Below, one piece after another: positions 16,151-24,877 of a stretch of 64,000 bases of DNA. The DNA lies in NCBI RefSeq assembly GCF_014650055.1, contig NZ_BMUF01000004.1, positions 322,297-386,296 of the forward strand, read 5' to 3'. Within the stretch, counting starts at the first letter, position 1, and each line of letters starts with the position of its first letter. Under the pieces are notes generated by a model, which did not search any database, was not told where the DNA came from, and saw only the letters and a program-made list of their open reading frames with translations. This stretch comes from Streptomyces malachitofuscus (lineage in GTDB: Bacteria; Actinomycetota; Actinomycetes; Streptomycetales; Streptomycetaceae). The translations under genes and the position numbers were made by a program.

Positions 16151-16870
16151 ATGGGGATCGAAGGAACGCGAACCGACCGGTTGGGCCTTCTGCTCGACCA
16201 GTTCGACCAGGCCCGGGAGATGGCCGAGGTCCGTCTGACCGGGCTGGGCGACGACGAGTACCGGTGGGAGCCGGTACCCGGCTGCTGGTCGATCCGGCGC
16301 CGGGCCGAGGCCGTGACGCCCAGGGCGTTCGGTCCGGGGGAGTGGGTGCTCGACAAGGGCGCCCCGGACATCCCGGCCAGTGAGTACGCCGAGGTCGCCC
16401 GGCAGGCCGCCGACGGCATGAGCATCGCCAAGATCGCCGAGGACTGGAGTGTCGGCGTCGAGCGGGTCGAGGAGGTCCTCGCGCACATCGGTACTCCCGA
16501 GCCCGACACCTCACCCGTCACCACCATCGCCTGGCGGCTGGGCCACCTGCACTCCTGTTTCGCGGGTCAGTGGGAATGGACCTTCGGCGAACGGCGGAAG
16601 GAGCCGAACCTGCTGGTCGACTTCACCCCCTCCGCCGCCCTGGCACTCGAGCGGTTCTGGGCACTGATCGACCGCTGGCGCGACAGCGTCGGCTGCGTCA
16701 CCGAGGAGCAGCTCGACACGGTCGGCTTCTCGCGCTACCCGTACAGCAACGACGCCGAGTACCCCTACGCCGCCGTACTGGCGGGGGCCAACCTCGAGTT
16801 CATCCACCACATGGCCGAAGTGGCGCTGCTGCGCGACCTGTGGCAGACCCGCCCCACCACGCTCCGGTAA
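16151..16870 (+). CDS. DinB-like (DinB_2) domain protein
   Basis: A 239-aa protein of the DinB/YfiT four-helix bundle superfamily. The pattern includes LLLDQFDQAREMAEVRLTGLGDDEYRWEPVPGCWSIRR at the N terminus, TTIAWRLGHLHSCFAGQWEWTFG in the middle and an HHMAEVALLRDLW C-terminal helix. The scattered His residues resemble the metal site of the family. AAGGAG stands upstream of the ATG. Actinomycete members often act as metal-dependent thiol transferases or have unknown roles. It is convergent with another DinB-type gene. Confidence 0.8.
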   Translation: MGIEGTRTDRLGLLLDQFDQAREMAEVRLTGLGDDEYRWEPVPGCWSIRRRAEAVTPRAFGPGEWVLDKGAPDIPASEYAEVARQAADGMSIAKIAEDWSVGVERVEEVLAHIGTPEPDTSPVTTIAWRLGHLHSCFAGQWEWTFGERRKEPNLLVDFTPSAALALERFWALIDRWRDSVGCVTEEQLDTVGFSRYPYSNDAEYPYAAVLAGANLEFIHHMAEVALLRDLWQTRPTTLR

Positions 16871-16907
16871 GCGGGCCCGGCCGCACGGGACGCCTCGCCC
16901 CGCCCGA

Positions 16908-17402
16908 TCACCGTCCGGTCGCGCCGTCGATGAGCTCACGGAGGATGTCCGCGTGGCCGGCATGGCGGCCGGTCTCCTCGATCATGTGCGTGAGCGCCCA
17001 GCGCACGCCGGGACCGGGGCCGCCCGGCCGGGGCAGCGGTGAGCCGAGGTCGGTGCACCCGTCGAGGACGTCGTTCGCCCGGGCCACCGCCTCCCGGTAG
17101 CGGGCGACGACATAAGCCACGCTGTCCGAGGGCGCGGCGTGGAAGGTCGCCTGCCAGTCGGTCACCCGCTCCCCGAGGAAGGTGGCCCGTTCGACGAACG
17201 TGAGGTGGTTGAGCAGACCGAGCAGGTTGGTCCCCGACGGCACCACGGCGGTACGGACCTGCGGTTCGGGGGCGCCCTCGACCTTCGCGGAGACCGAGGT
17301 GCGCAGGTAGTCGAGAAAGCCGCGCAGGACCTCGGTCTCACTGCTCCCGGTACGGGGCGGCGGAGTGTCGCGGCGGCCTCGGCGACGCGGTACGGCGGAC
17401 AT
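16908..17402 (-). CDS. DinB-family (DUF664-type) protein
   Basis: A 164-aa protein matching the actinomycete DUF664/DinB group: ETEVLRGFLDYLRTSVSAKVEG, NLLGLLNHLTFVERATFLGERV with the metal-site His, and the closing WALTHMIEETGRHAGHADILRELIDGATG. The last motif carries His residues of the triad seen in DinB/mycothiol-dependent enzymes. GGAGG stands upstream of the ATG. It overlaps nothing and lies 27 bp downstream of the methyltransferase on the same strand, so an operon is likely. Confidence 0.85.
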   Translation of the reverse strand: MSAVPRRRGRRDTPPPRTGSSETEVLRGFLDYLRTSVSAKVEGAPEPQVRTAVVPSGTNLLGLLNHLTFVERATFLGERVTDWQATFHAAPSDSVAYVVARYREAVARANDVLDGCTDLGSPLPRPGGPGPGVRWALTHMIEETGRHAGHADILRELIDGATGR

Positions 17403-17429
17403 GCTGCCTCCTGACGGAATGGCGTCGGT

Positions 17430-18056
17430 TCATCCGGTCCGGCGGATGATCAGGACATGGTCGGTGACCTCGGCGGTCTCCCCGCCCGGTCCGGTCGCGG
17501 TCCTGCGCGGGGAGTCGGCCCGTTCGACCGTCCACGTCGCAGGGTCCAGGGCGAGCCTTCCGGCGATCTCCTCCGGGCCCGGGTAGCGGACGTCGGGGTC
17601 CTGATTCCACGACCAGGGGGCGGTCGAGCCGTGGTCGACGACCAGCAGCCGCCCACCCGGCCGGAGGGCGTGCGCCGCGGTGCGCAGCACGGTCGCCCTG
17701 TCCAGCTCCAGGGGCGTGTGGAGATAGTGGGCGGACACGAGATCGAACCGGCCGTCCGGGAAGGACTCCCGCAGGTCGTGCCGCCGGGCGCCGATCCGCT
17801 CGCCCAGGCCGTGTGCGGCGGCCAGTGCGGCGAGACGCTCGACCGCCACGGACGAGACGTCGACCGCGGTGACCCGCCATCCCCGGCGCGCGAGCCACAA
17901 CGCGTCCCCGCCGGACCCGCAGCCGAGGTCCAGGGCGTCACCGGGCGGCAGGTCGGTGACGGACTCGGTCAGGCGTGCGTTCGGCCGCGGGGCGGTCGCT
18001 GCCGGTCGCGCGCCGTGGACGCCGTTCCAGAACGTGAGTGCGTCGGTGGATGACAT
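17430..18056 (-). CDS. SAM-dependent methyltransferase, class I
   Basis: A 208-aa Rossmann methyltransferase. Motif I is ALDLGCGSGGDALWLARRGWRVTAVDVS near residue 42, motif II is FDLVSAHYLHTPLE near 104, and ALRPGGRLLVVDHG is motif III near 129. The length suits tellurite-resistance/small-molecule methyltransferases of the TehB type. AAGGAG stands upstream of the ATG. No specific substrate can be deduced; the neighbouring DinB protein does not clarify it. Confidence 0.85.
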   Translation of the reverse strand: MSSTDALTFWNGVHGARPAATAPRPNARLTESVTDLPPGDALDLGCGSGGDALWLARRGWRVTAVDVSSVAVERLAALAAAHGLGERIGARRHDLRESFPDGRFDLVSAHYLHTPLELDRATVLRTAAHALRPGGRLLVVDHGSTAPWSWNQDPDVRYPGPEEIAGRLALDPATWTVERADSPRRTATGPGGETAEVTDHVLIIRRTG

Positions 18057-18207
18057 GGCGGGGGCTCCTTACTGCCGGGGAGGTGTCCGAGTGTCGCCCG
18101 GCTCACCCCCGCGCGGCACGAAATCTTGCCGGAACGGCAAGAGCGCCTGACGGGTGGCGGCCGCCGTCCGTCTCTCGCGCGGCGTGCCGCACCGGTACCG
18201 TGCGGGA

Positions 18208-18594
18208 ATGAGCGACGACGGCCACGCGCACGAGCGACTGATCGCACTGGAGCAGGACTGGTCGGCGGCCATCGTGTCCGACGACGCGGACCGGATCGGT
18301 TCGTTCGTGACCGACGACTGGGTGATCGTCTCCAGCCGGGGCATCGGGACGCGGGAGGAGTTCCTCGGCCTGATCCGCTCCGGGGACCTGACGCACACCG
18401 CCATGCAGGCCGCCGGCCCCCTCCGTGTCCGAATCCACGGCGACACGGCCGTCGTGACGGGACGGATGACGAACACGGCGTACTACCGCGGGCAGCGGTT
18501 CGACGCCGACGAATGGGTGACCGATGTGTTCGTCCGGCACCGGGACGGATGGCGGTGCGCGCTCACCCACCTCACGGCAGCCGACCCCGGCTGA
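18208..18594 (+). CDS. SnoaL/DUF4440-like nuclear transport factor 2 fold protein
   Basis: A 128-aa protein with the NTF2-like pattern: LIALEQDWSAAIVSDDADRIGSFVTDDWVIVSSRG, EEFLGLIRSGDL, VTGRMTNTAYYRGQRF and VFVRHRDGWRCALTHLT. The conserved acidic and aromatic residues suit DUF4440. The start at 18208 gives a family-length protein; the longer open frame lies in the intergenic region. A ligand-binding or ketosteroid-isomerase-like role is possible. Confidence 0.8.
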   Translation: MSDDGHAHERLIALEQDWSAAIVSDDADRIGSFVTDDWVIVSSRGIGTREEFLGLIRSGDLTHTAMQAAGPLRVRIHGDTAVVTGRMTNTAYYRGQRFDADEWVTDVFVRHRDGWRCALTHLTAADPG

Positions 18595-18669
18595 GCCCGG
18601 CGGGCACGCTCCCGTCCGTGCCCTTTGAAGTCGCTCGGTGCGGTGTCATACCGGAAACTTCTCTGTGAG

Positions 18670-18689
18670 GGCCCGCGTCGGCGCGGGCC
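18670..18689 (+). other. Short hairpin in the 5' leader of the TerC gene
   Basis: A perfect 8-bp stem GGCCCGCG/CGCGGGCC with loop TCGG ends 9 bp before the GTG start of the TerC gene. It overlaps the region where the leader and ribosome site would be. It may affect translation or end upstream transcription; the yybP-ykoY manganese riboswitch consensus is not present. Confidence 0.35.
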
Positions 18690-18698
18690 GCGGAGAGG

Positions 18699-19718
18699 GT
18701 GAGTGGCGTGCTGGAGGTCCCGCCCTGGCTGTGGGTGGTGTTTGCCACGACGGTGGTGGTGTCGCTGACGGTGGACCTGCTCGCCCATCGCAGCGCACAC
18801 GTCATCGGATTCAAGGAGGCAGCCGCCTGGAGCGCCCTGTGGGTGAGCCTGGCCCTGGTCTTCGGCGCGGTCGTCTTCCTCGTCCTCGGCGTCACGGCCG
18901 GCACCGAGTACACCACCGCGTGGCTGCTGGAGAAGAGCCTGTCCGTCGACAACCTCTTCGTCTTTGCCGTGATCTTCGCCTACTTCAGAGTGCCCCGTGC
19001 CTACCAGCATCGCGTCCTGTTCTTCGGGGTGATGGGAGCGCTCCTCTTCCGGGGCGTCTTCCTGACGCTCGGTGTCGCCGTGGTCAGCCGCTTCACGGCG
19101 GTGCTGTTCGTCTTCGCGGCCGTGCTCTTCTACAGCACCTACAAGCTCCTCAAGGGCGACGAGGAGGGCTTCGACCCCGGCAAGAGCGTCGCCCTGCGGC
19201 TGCTCCGCAAGGTCGTTCCGGTGCGGGACGAATACGCGGGCGCGCACTTCTTCGTCAAGGAGGCCGGCAAGCGCGTCGCCACTCCGCTGCTCGCGGTGGT
19301 CGCCGCGATCGAGGCGGCCGATCTGGTCTTCGCCGTCGACAGCGTCCCGGCCGTCCTCGCCGTCAGTGACGATCTCTTCATCGTCTACACCAGCAACGCG
19401 TTCGCCATCCTGGGGCTGCGCGCCCTGTACTTCCTGCTCGCGGGACTGCTGGACCGCTTCCACTACCTGAACGTGGGCCTCGCGATCATCCTGAGTTTCA
19501 TCGGCGTCAAGCTGATCCTCCAGGCCACGCACAAGACGATCAGCTCCAGTGTTCCGGAGATCCCCTCGCCGGTCAGTCTCGCGGTCATCGTCGTCATCCT
19601 GGCGACGTCCGTGATCTTCAGCCTCCGGCGGCCCGTCCCTCCCCGGAAGGATGCCGCGCCCGAGGCGGATACGGCGCCCGAGCCGGACCCGCCCGCCGAC
19701 CGCCCCGGCGGCGACTGA
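18699..19718 (+). CDS. TerC family integral membrane protein
   Basis: A 339-aa protein with about eight membrane helices. It has the TerC hallmarks LEKSLSVDNLFVFAVIFAYFRVP and AIEAADLVFAVDSVPAVLAVS, in which Asp residues sit inside membrane segments, and SNAFAILGLRALYFLLAGLLDRF. TerC proteins are linked to tellurite resistance and metal (Mn) export during protein secretion. The C-terminal 40 residues are Pro/Asp-rich and cytoplasmic. Start is GTG at 18699 or 18708; GGAGAGGG is positioned better for the latter. Confidence 0.9.
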   Translation: MSGVLEVPPWLWVVFATTVVVSLTVDLLAHRSAHVIGFKEAAAWSALWVSLALVFGAVVFLVLGVTAGTEYTTAWLLEKSLSVDNLFVFAVIFAYFRVPRAYQHRVLFFGVMGALLFRGVFLTLGVAVVSRFTAVLFVFAAVLFYSTYKLLKGDEEGFDPGKSVALRLLRKVVPVRDEYAGAHFFVKEAGKRVATPLLAVVAAIEAADLVFAVDSVPAVLAVSDDLFIVYTSNAFAILGLRALYFLLAGLLDRFHYLNVGLAIILSFIGVKLILQATHKTISSSVPEIPSPVSLAVIVVILATSVIFSLRRPVPPRKDAAPEADTAPEPDPPADRPGGD

Positions 19719-20031
19719 GCCCCGACAGGCCGCCCGGCGCCGAACCCCCTGACTGACACGCGGTCGGTCGAAGGGGCAAGGACGCGCACACCCGGTCGCC
19801 CTGGCAGTCCGCCCGGTGACGTCCGCACTTTGTCTCACCCGAGGAAAAAGACAAGGGTCCGTACGCGAAAGGGGTTACGCGTTCGGTCGAGTCCCGCTAA
19901 CTTCCTTGAAATGAACCGGTCATGACCCTGGTCACGGTGACGACCGGAGCTCGACGGCGCGACGGCGCGCGCCCGTACTCCTCACGGCCGGCCCCCGGGC
20001 CTGCCGCCACCCCCATATTCAGGAGACTTCC
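19719..20031. other. 313-bp intergenic region with dyads, promoter region of the RICIN-tagged dehydrogenase
   Basis: No protein-coding frame is convincing. Near 19918-19927 there is a perfect palindrome GGTCATGACC, immediately followed by TGACCctGGTCA (19923-19934). These overlapping dyads lie about 100 bp before the start at 20032 and could be an operator. The base composition is locally less GC-rich around 19830-19920, as expected for a promoter. The regulator is unknown. Confidence 0.4.
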
Positions 20032-22890
20032 GTGCGCACGAGACCGCTCGGACACAGACGTGTCCGCACGCTGCTGACGGCCGTGGCCTGTGCCATGAGC
20101 CTGGCACTGCCCCTGGGCCCGGCCGCCGCAGCCCCCGCCCCCGCCGCACCGGGCGGCGCAGCCGACGCCGCGGCGGCCGAGGACTTCCAACAGGTCACCC
20201 TCGCCAAGGGCGTCGCCGAGATGGGCGAGCCCATGACCTTCGCCGTCCTGCCGAACCGCTCGGTGCTGCACACCTCGCGCGACGGCACCCTCCGGCTGAC
20301 GGACGCCGCCGGCACCACCACCGTGGCGGGCAGACTGGACGTCTACAGCCACGACGAGGAGGGCCTGCAGGGCGTCGCCGCCGATCCCGGCTTCTCCTCC
20401 AACCGCTTCGTCTACCTGTACTACGCCCCCAAGCTGAACACCCCGGCCGGAGACGCCCCCAGCGACGGAACGGCATCCGACTTCGCCCCGTTCGACGGTG
20501 TCAACCGGCTGTCCCGGTTCGTCCTGAAGACCGATGGCACCCTGGACCCGGGCAGCGAGAAGAAGATCCTCGACGTGCCCGCCTCCCGCGGCCTGTGCTG
20601 TCACGTCGGCGGCGACATCGACTTCGACGCGGCGGGCAACCTGTACCTGTCGACGGGCGACGACACCAACCCCTTCGCCTCGGACGGCTACACCCCCATC
20701 GACGAGCGTGCCTCGCGCAACCCCGCCTACGACGCCCAGCGTTCCTCGGGCAACACCAACGACCTGCGCGGCAAGATCCTGCGCGTCAAGGTGAACGCCG
20801 ACGCGACGTACAGCATCCCGGCGGGCAACCTCTTCGCGCCCGGTACCGCCCGCACCCGGCCCGAGATCTACGCCATGGGTTTCCGCAATCCCTTCCGGAT
20901 GAGCGTCGACAAGGCCACCGGCACCGTCTACGTCGGTGACTACGGCCCCGACGCCGGTACCGCCAACCCCTCCCGCGGCCCCGGCGGACAGGTCGAGTTC
21001 AACCGGATCACCAAGGCAGGCAACTTCGGCTGGCCCTACTGCACCGGAGAGAACGACGCCTACACCGACTACGACTTCGGCTCCGGCAGCTCGGGTTCGT
21101 CCTTCAACTGCGCGGCGCCGAGGAACACGTCGCCGCGCAACACCGGCCTGACCGACCTGCCGCCCGCACAGCCCGCCTGGATCCCCTACGACGGCGGCTC
21201 CGTCCCCGAGTTCGGCAACGGATCCGAATCGCCCATGGGCGGCCCCGTCTACCGCTACGACGCCGGTTCCACCTCCGAGGTGAAGTTCCCCGCCGAGTAC
21301 GACGGCGACTTCTTCGCCGGCGAGTTCGGCCGCCGCTGGATCAAGCGGATCGAGGCCGGCGGCGACGGAACCGTGCAGTCCATCAACGCCTTCCCCTGGA
21401 GCGGCACCCAGGTGATGGACCTGGCCTTCGGCCCCGACGGCGCCCTCTACGTCCTCGACTACGGCACCGGCTACTTCAACGGCGACGCCAACTCGGCCCT
21501 GTACCGCATCGAGCACGTGACCGGCGGGCGCGCCCCGGTGGCCCAGGCCAAGGCGGACACCACCTCCGGCACCGCCCCCCTCACCGTCGGCTTCTCCTCG
21601 GCCGGCACCTCCGACCCCGACGGCGACGCACTCCGCTACGCCTGGACCTTCGGCGACGGCGGCACCTCCACCGCGGCCGATCCGTCCCACACCTACACCA
21701 CCAACGGCCAGTACACGGCGACGCTGAAGGTCACCGACTCCACCGGCAAGTCCGCCACGGCGTCCGTACAGATCACCGTGGGCAACACCGCCCCGACCGT
21801 ACGGCTCGACACCCCGGCCGACGGACGCGTCCACGACTTCGGCGACGCCATCCCCTTCAAGGTGACGGTCACCGACCCGGAGGACGGCACGATCGACTGC
21901 GCCAAGGTGAAGGTCACCTTCATCATCGGCCACGACAGCCACGGCCACCCGCAGACCTCGGCCACCGGCTGCACCGGCACCCTGCAGACCCTGGCGGACG
22001 GCGAGCACGACCCCAACGCCAACATCTTCGGCGTCGTCGACGCCGAGTACACCGACAAGGGAGCGGGCGGCCAGCCCGCGCTCACCGCGCACGACCAGCA
22101 CATCACCCAGCCCAGCCACCGGCAGGCCGAACACTACGGTGACGCGGCCGGGGTAACGGTCGTCAACCACACACCCGCGCACGGCGGCAAGACGGTCGGC
22201 GACATCCACAACGGCGACTGGATCTCCTTCACCCCGTACAGCCTCGACAACGTCACCGGCGTCACCGCCCGCGTCTCCTCCGGAGGCAGCGGCGGCACCC
22301 TGGAGGTCCGCGCGGGTTCCCCGGCCGGCACGCTGCTCGGCACGGCCACCGTGCCGGTCACCGGCGGCTGGGAGACCTTCCAGGACGTCACGGCACCCCT
22401 GACCGGCGGGCCGGCCGGCACCACCACCCTGTACCTCGTCTTCAAGGGCGGCAGCGGCGCGCTCTACGACGTGGACGAGTTCTCCTTCACCACCTCCGCC
22501 GACGGTATCCGCACGGGTGAGGTGAAGGGGGTGAACGGCAAGTGCCTGGATGTGGACAACGCGGGCACGGCGGACGGTACGGAGATACAGATCTGGTCGT
22601 GCAACGCGAGTGCGGCGCAGCGGTGGACGGTGGCGGACGACGGCTCGTTGCGGGCGTTGGGGAAGTGTCTGGACGTTTCCGGTGGCGGGAGGGCGGACGG
22701 TACGCGGATCCAGTTGTGGACGTGCAACGGGACGGGGGCGCAGAAGTGGGCGGCCCGGTCCGACGGCACGGTGCGCAATCCGCAGTCGGGCAAGTGCCTG
22801 GATGCCTCGGGCGGTACGTGGAACGACGGGACGCCGGTCCACCTGTGGACCTGCCACACCGGACCCAACCAGAAGTGGACCCTGCCGTAG
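20032..22890 (+). CDS. Secreted glucose/sorbosone dehydrogenase-like protein with PKD, CBM6-like and RICIN domains
   Basis: A 952-aa secreted multidomain protein. GTG start with CAGGAG upstream; signal peptide about 1-34 (CAMSLALPLGPAAAAPA). Residues 50-490 are a six-bladed propeller of the PQQ-type glucose/sorbosone dehydrogenase (GSDH) class: DEEGLQGVAADPGF, GGDIDFDAAGNLYLSTGDDTNPF, RPEIYAMGFRNPFRMSVD, YVLDYGTGYF. A PKD domain follows at about 500-585 (DGDALRYAWTFGDGGTS). Next are an Ig-like stretch, a CBM6-like module at about 697-820 and a RICIN beta-trefoil at 828-951 with three QxW repeats. It probably binds and oxidises polysaccharide-derived sugars. The RICIN coding DNA is identical to that of the next gene. 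PQQ dependence is a family inference. Confidence 0.9.
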   Translation: MRTRPLGHRRVRTLLTAVACAMSLALPLGPAAAAPAPAAPGGAADAAAAEDFQQVTLAKGVAEMGEPMTFAVLPNRSVLHTSRDGTLRLTDAAGTTTVAGRLDVYSHDEEGLQGVAADPGFSSNRFVYLYYAPKLNTPAGDAPSDGTASDFAPFDGVNRLSRFVLKTDGTLDPGSEKKILDVPASRGLCCHVGGDIDFDAAGNLYLSTGDDTNPFASDGYTPIDERASRNPAYDAQRSSGNTNDLRGKILRVKVNADATYSIPAGNLFAPGTARTRPEIYAMGFRNPFRMSVDKATGTVYVGDYGPDAGTANPSRGPGGQVEFNRITKAGNFGWPYCTGENDAYTDYDFGSGSSGSSFNCAAPRNTSPRNTGLTDLPPAQPAWIPYDGGSVPEFGNGSESPMGGPVYRYDAGSTSEVKFPAEYDGDFFAGEFGRRWIKRIEAGGDGTVQSINAFPWSGTQVMDLAFGPDGALYVLDYGTGYFNGDANSALYRIEHVTGGRAPVAQAKADTTSGTAPLTVGFSSAGTSDPDGDALRYAWTFGDGGTSTAADPSHTYTTNGQYTATLKVTDSTGKSATASVQITVGNTAPTVRLDTPADGRVHDFGDAIPFKVTVTDPEDGTIDCAKVKVTFIIGHDSHGHPQTSATGCTGTLQTLADGEHDPNANIFGVVDAEYTDKGAGGQPALTAHDQHITQPSHRQAEHYGDAAGVTVVNHTPAHGGKTVGDIHNGDWISFTPYSLDNVTGVTARVSSGGSGGTLEVRAGSPAGTLLGTATVPVTGGWETFQDVTAPLTGGPAGTTTLYLVFKGGSGALYDVDEFSFTTSADGIRTGEVKGVNGKCLDVDNAGTADGTEIQIWSCNASAAQRWTVADDGSLRALGKCLDVSGGGRADGTRIQLWTCNGTGAQKWAARSDGTVRNPQSGKCLDASGGTWNDGTPVHLWTCHTGPNQKWTLP
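22509..22886 (+). repeat. 378-bp perfect direct repeat, copy 1 (RICIN domain)
   Basis: Every base from 22509 to 22886 matches 24293-24670 by direct comparison; identity ends within the last codons of both genes. The repeat encodes the whole RICIN domain. Its codon use differs from the flanks: TTG and TGT codons appear that are rare elsewhere in these genes. Complete identity at silent positions indicates recent duplication or gene conversion. The two copies are 1,784 bp apart. Confidence 0.95.
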
Positions 22891-22907
22891 AAAGGAGGCG
22901 AGCCCCG

Positions 22908-24674
22908 ATGCGCACCCCGTTCAGAACAGCGCTCAGCCTGTGTGCCGGCGCCCTGCTCTGCCTGACACCCCAGGCCACGGCCTTGCCCGGCGCCGTACCG
23001 GCCCCCGGCCACAGCTCCCAGGCCCCGGACCGCACGGCCACCGCGGCGGCCGACCCGGCGTACGAGATCCTCGTCTTCTCCAGGACGGCGGGCTACCGCC
23101 ACTCCTCGATCGACGAGGGCGTCACGGCCCTGCGTGACCTCGGAGCGGCGAACAACTTCACCGTCACCGCCACCGAGGATCCTGGGGCCTTCACCACCGC
23201 CAACCTCGCCCGGTACCGGACCGTGGTCTTCCTCTCGACCACGGGCGACGTCCTGGGCCCGGCGCAGCAGACCGCCTTCGAGCAGTACCTGGGAGCGGGC
23301 GGAGGCTACGTCGGCATCCACGCCGCCGCCGACACCGAGTACGACTGGCCCTTCTACGAGGGACTGGCCGGTGCCCTCTTCCAGTCCCACCCCGCCATCC
23401 AGCCCGCGACCGTCGAGATCGAGGACCGGGCCCACGACGCCACCGCGCACCTGGGCCGCACCTGGCAGCGCACGGACGAGTGGTACAACTACCGCAGCAA
23501 CCCCCGCACCACCGCCCACGTCCTGGCATCGCTGGACGAGTCCAGCTACTCGGGCGGCACCATGTCCGGCGACCACCCGATCGCCTGGTGCAAGGACTAC
23601 GCCGGCGGCCGGGCCTTCTACACCGGCGGCGGCCACACGGAGGAGTCCTACGCGGACCCCGCGTTCCGACGGCACCTGCTCGGCGGCATCCGCTGGGCCG
23701 CCGGGACCACCCAGGCCGACTGCCGCCCGGAGACGGGCTACACCTCCCTGTTCGACGGCACCGGCACGGCCGGCTGGAAGCAGGCGGGCCCCGGCGGCTT
23801 CACCCTGGCCGACGGCACCCTCACCTCGCACGGCGGACTGGGCCTGTTCTGGTACGACGCCAAAACGTTCACCGGCGACTACTCGCTGAAGCTCGACTGG
23901 AAGCTGAGCGGGGACGACAACTCCGGTGTCTTCGTGGGTTTCCCGGCGTCCGACGACCCGTGGTCGGCGGTGGACAACGGCTACGAGATCCAGATCGACG
24001 CCACCGACGCGGCCGATCGCACCACGGGTGCCGTCTACGGATTCCGGTCGGCCGACCTCGCCGCACGCGACGCCGCGCTGAACCCGCCGGGGGAGTGGAA
24101 CACGTACGAGATCCGCGTCACCGGGGAGCGGCTCGAGATCTTCCTCAACGGCCGGAAGATCAACGACTTCACCAACACCGACCCGGCGCGCAGCCTCCAG
24201 CAGGGACACATCGGTCTGCAGAACCACGGCGACGGCGACGACGCGGCCTTCCGCAACATCCGGATCAAGCAGACGGAGTCCCCGGCCGATCCCCGCACGG
24301 GTGAGGTGAAGGGGGTGAACGGCAAGTGCCTGGATGTGGACAACGCGGGCACGGCGGACGGTACGGAGATACAGATCTGGTCGTGCAACGCGAGTGCGGC
24401 GCAGCGGTGGACGGTGGCGGACGACGGCTCGTTGCGGGCGTTGGGGAAGTGTCTGGACGTTTCCGGTGGCGGGAGGGCGGACGGTACGCGGATCCAGTTG
24501 TGGACGTGCAACGGGACGGGGGCGCAGAAGTGGGCGGCCCGGTCCGACGGCACGGTGCGCAATCCGCAGTCGGGCAAGTGCCTGGATGCCTCGGGCGGTA
24601 CGTGGAACGACGGGACGCCGGTCCACCTGTGGACCTGCCACACCGGACCCAACCAGAAGTGGACCCTGCCCTGA
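22908..24674 (+). CDS. Secreted ThuA domain / DUF1080 (3-keto-disaccharide hydrolase-like) / RICIN protein
   Basis: A 588-aa secreted protein, 17 bp after the previous gene and with AAAGGAGG upstream, so cotranscribed. Signal peptide about 1-26. Residues 50-265 are a ThuA-like (glutamine amidotransferase-like) domain: ILVFSRTAGYRHSSIDEGV, VVFLSTTGDVL, GGGYVGIHAAADTEYDWPFY, GDHPIAWCKDYAGGRAFYTGGGH. Residues 277-458 are DUF1080, a concanavalin-like fold (FDGTGTAGWKQAG, DNSGVFVGFP, GYEIQIDA, GEWNTYEIRVTG, GHIGLQNHG) assigned 3-keto-disaccharide hydrolase activity in some families. Residues 465-587 are RICIN, DNA-identical to the previous gene. It likely works outside the cell on the same carbohydrate as its neighbour. 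Confidence 0.9.
   Translation: MRTPFRTALSLCAGALLCLTPQATALPGAVPAPGHSSQAPDRTATAAADPAYEILVFSRTAGYRHSSIDEGVTALRDLGAANNFTVTATEDPGAFTTANLARYRTVVFLSTTGDVLGPAQQTAFEQYLGAGGGYVGIHAAADTEYDWPFYEGLAGALFQSHPAIQPATVEIEDRAHDATAHLGRTWQRTDEWYNYRSNPRTTAHVLASLDESSYSGGTMSGDHPIAWCKDYAGGRAFYTGGGHTEESYADPAFRRHLLGGIRWAAGTTQADCRPETGYTSLFDGTGTAGWKQAGPGGFTLADGTLTSHGGLGLFWYDAKTFTGDYSLKLDWKLSGDDNSGVFVGFPASDDPWSAVDNGYEIQIDATDAADRTTGAVYGFRSADLAARDAALNPPGEWNTYEIRVTGERLEIFLNGRKINDFTNTDPARSLQQGHIGLQNHGDGDDAAFRNIRIKQTESPADPRTGEVKGVNGKCLDVDNAGTADGTEIQIWSCNASAAQRWTVADDGSLRALGKCLDVSGGGRADGTRIQLWTCNGTGAQKWAARSDGTVRNPQSGKCLDASGGTWNDGTPVHLWTCHTGPNQKWTLP
24293..24670 (+). repeat. 378-bp perfect direct repeat, copy 2 (RICIN domain)
   Basis: Second copy of the 22509-22886 repeat, identical at every position. 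Recombination between the copies would remove the ThuA and DUF1080 domains and leave a single dehydrogenase gene. Confidence 0.95.
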
Positions 24675-24683
24675 TGTGAGACG

Positions 24684-24721
24684 GGTCCGGCGGGCATCGG
24701 ATCGCCGACGCCCGCCGGACC
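24684..24721 (+). terminator. Strong terminator hairpin after the ThuA/DUF1080 gene
   Basis: A perfect 12-bp stem GGTCCGGCGGGC (24684-24695) / GCCCGCCGGACC (24710-24721). The 14-nt centre can pair further (TCGG/CCGA) after one mismatch. It starts 10 bp after the stop codon, which supports a two-gene operon ending here. Confidence 0.8.
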
Positions 24722-24877
24722 GCGCCCGACGGACCGGCGCACTGCGCGTGGGCGGCCGCCCGGTTACGGTTGATGGGTCACCTCGGGCCGCCGCCCTCCC
24801 GCCCGGTTCCCCTCATCACCTCGTCACCCTGCCGGCGCCGCGGCCCGGCCCGGGGCACGTCGTCACAGGGAGAGAAC

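Noticed and set aside
18595..18698. yybP-ykoY manganese riboswitch before terC
   Set aside because: The conserved core sequences are absent; only a small hairpin is present.
19897..22857. Long antisense open frame (986 codons) opposite the dehydrogenase gene
   Set aside because: It mirrors the GC-biased third positions of the real plus-strand gene, has no start signal, and its translation is low complexity. The same happens opposite the ThuA gene.
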